A DNA stretch of 64,000 bases, taken from contig OY101125.1 in assembly GCA_956465555.1 (NCBI GenBank), positions 1,366,501 through 1,430,500 of the forward strand, given 5' to 3'. The stretch's first letter is position 1. Every line of letters begins with the position of its first letter. Shown one piece after another: positions 63,231 to 64,000 of the stretch. The notes under the pieces were generated by a model that was not told the origin of the DNA, searched no databases, and saw nothing but the letters and a program-made list of their open reading frames with translations. Both the position numbers and the translations under genes were made by a program. The DNA comes from Nitzschia sp. pyKryTriq1 (lineage: Eukaryota > Bacillariophyta > Bacillariophyceae > Bacillariales > Bacillariaceae).

Positions 63231-64000
63231 TCAAGGCAAAGAGGCCTCGTCCAACGCCGGAGCCATATCCTGTGGTACAGTTTCTCTAGGATTCTTTTTC
63301 GGTCCTTTAAAACCCTGGCCATCAATAGTTGGTCCTAGGAGTGTAGGCGCCGCGGTTGATAATGGCCTTCTTGTGGTGGTGGTCGTGGTGGGCGACAAAG
63401 TACTAGGTGCCGGGGGTCGTGTCGGCGAAACTGTCGGAGCCACGATCGCCGGACGGTCTGCGATACCGACAAAGTCACCAGCTTCGTCCAATATAGTAGT
63501 AGCCGGTGTAGGCGAAGGTACGATGTTGCTGTTGTTGGACCCGAGCTCCAAAGACGAGGTAGTGGCGCCGGCATCTCCTTGTTTGATCATCATCGAAGAC
63601 GAAGCATCACCATCATGTGCAAAGAGTGCCACTGCTACTCCGATCAAAGCTGCAATGGATAGAAGCGCACAGGTAAGTCGTAGACAAAGCATTTTGGGAC
63701 TTTTTGTGCTTGACAGTGACGGAGTGGCAAAGCCGATCGGCTGTTGAATTGTAGTGGCGCCGTGCTGCTCTTTCTTGAATCTGGTGGACGTCCTTCTTCT
63801 TGATGATGTGTTGTTCTTCTCAGAACCACTCGACCTGGCACCATCATCGGATGAACCAATAGGTATTTCAATCGTGGAATTGTTAGCTCCGTATCCTACT
63901 GGCGGTGGCGGTAGAAAGGTCTCTGGTGCGCATTCTGGTGGTGCCATCATGATGCTGGGAGATGAAGAAGAATCATCTCCTTGTTGTTCTTCTTCTTGTT
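63231..64000 (-). CDS. Thr/Pro-rich single-pass membrane protein, 5' end beyond the window
   Basis: A minus-strand frame that is open to the window edge. The first ATG inside the window is at 63950 (239 residues), but the frame continues above it as Gln/Glu/Ser-rich codons to 64000, so the true start may lie outside. A basic, Ser-rich cytoplasmic segment (SSRRRTSTRFKKE) precedes one TM helix (LRLTCALLSIAALIGVAVALF, about residues 91-111 from that ATG). After it comes a long Ser/Thr/Pro-rich outside part (PAPSTLSPTTTTTTRRP). This is a type II layout with a likely O-glycosylated stalk, common for diatom surface proteins. No domain recognised. Confidence 0.65.
   Translation of the reverse strand, partial: QEEEQQGDDSSSSPSIMMAPPECAPETFLPPPPVGYGANNSTIEIPIGSSDDGARSSGSEKNNTSSRRRTSTRFKKEQHGATTIQQPIGFATPSLSSTKSPKMLCLRLTCALLSIAALIGVAVALFAHDGDASSSMMIKQGDAGATTSSLELGSNNSNIVPSPTPATTILDEAGDFVGIADRPAIVAPTVSPTRPPAPSTLSPTTTTTTRRPLSTAAPTLLGPTIDGQGFKGPKKNPRETVPQDMAPALDEASLP

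Noticed and set aside
63175-63747. 190-codon plus-strand Gly/Val-rich frame
   Set aside because: Complement of the Thr/Pro-rich membrane protein; composition explained by that.
1-64000. tRNA, rRNA or transposase genes
   Set aside because: I saw no convincing tRNA arms, rRNA segments, reverse transcriptase, integrase or transposase motifs by eye. A covariance-model scan would be needed to exclude tRNAs.

Overview
This window looks like nuclear DNA of a photosynthetic stramenopile, most likely a pennate diatom. The evidence is short GT-AG introns (about 60-220 bases), a diatom-style heat-shock factor, DUF6824 and DUF4116 proteins, receptor guanylate cyclase/phosphodiesterase fusions, and a signal-peptide-plus-Phe plastid-type leader on an acyl-CoA synthetase. 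Many intergenic stretches carry TAC/GTA microsatellites and GTACCGGTAC-like words. No replicase, integrase or transposase gene was recognised. The species is inferred from these traits and was not identified.

Layout. 0-15 kb is a signalling cluster. A truncated receptor cyclase copy A leaves the left edge (minus strand), complete copy B follows (minus), then a PstS-like phosphate-binding membrane protein (plus), then complete copy C (plus). B and C share one architecture and four intron positions: cytoplasmic tail, TM1, extracellular sensor, TM2, nucleotide cyclase, class I phosphodiesterase. 15-28 kb holds an IQ-motif coiled-coil protein, an HSF-type transcription factor, a DUF4116-repeat protein, a CRAL-TRIO/DUF6824 fusion and a secreted protein. 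28-36 kb (relic at 41.4-41.7 kb) is a local expansion of low-complexity proteins that I cannot assign to a known family. They are linked by repeated VSPEGI, HSRxI...KFEIxDGE and C-terminal YGGCHIVIVP motifs.

36-64 kb is a denser housekeeping region: a DUF2786 protein, an RRM/coiled-coil protein, a dynactin p24-like protein, a small PDZ protein, a long-chain acyl-CoA synthetase, a TMEM70-like protein, a class IV aminotransferase, two divergently transcribed TPR proteins, organellar ribosomal protein bL17, a PFKFB-type enzyme whose phosphatase catalytic His is Ala, a b5-containing sulfite oxidase in seven exons, a nicotinamide-riboside-kinase-like protein lacking the usual catalytic Asp, an AAA_33-type P-loop kinase, and the 3' part of a Thr/Pro-rich single-pass membrane protein leaving the right edge.

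Working together: the first 15 kb plausibly makes a cyclic-nucleotide sensing set, in which each receptor can make and destroy cyclic nucleotide. The PstS-like protein between B and C has a ligand-binding ectodomain but no output domain, so a link to the cyclases is a hypothesis only. Exon coordinates were read by hand from splice consensus, reading phase and comparison between paralogues; no transcripts were available.
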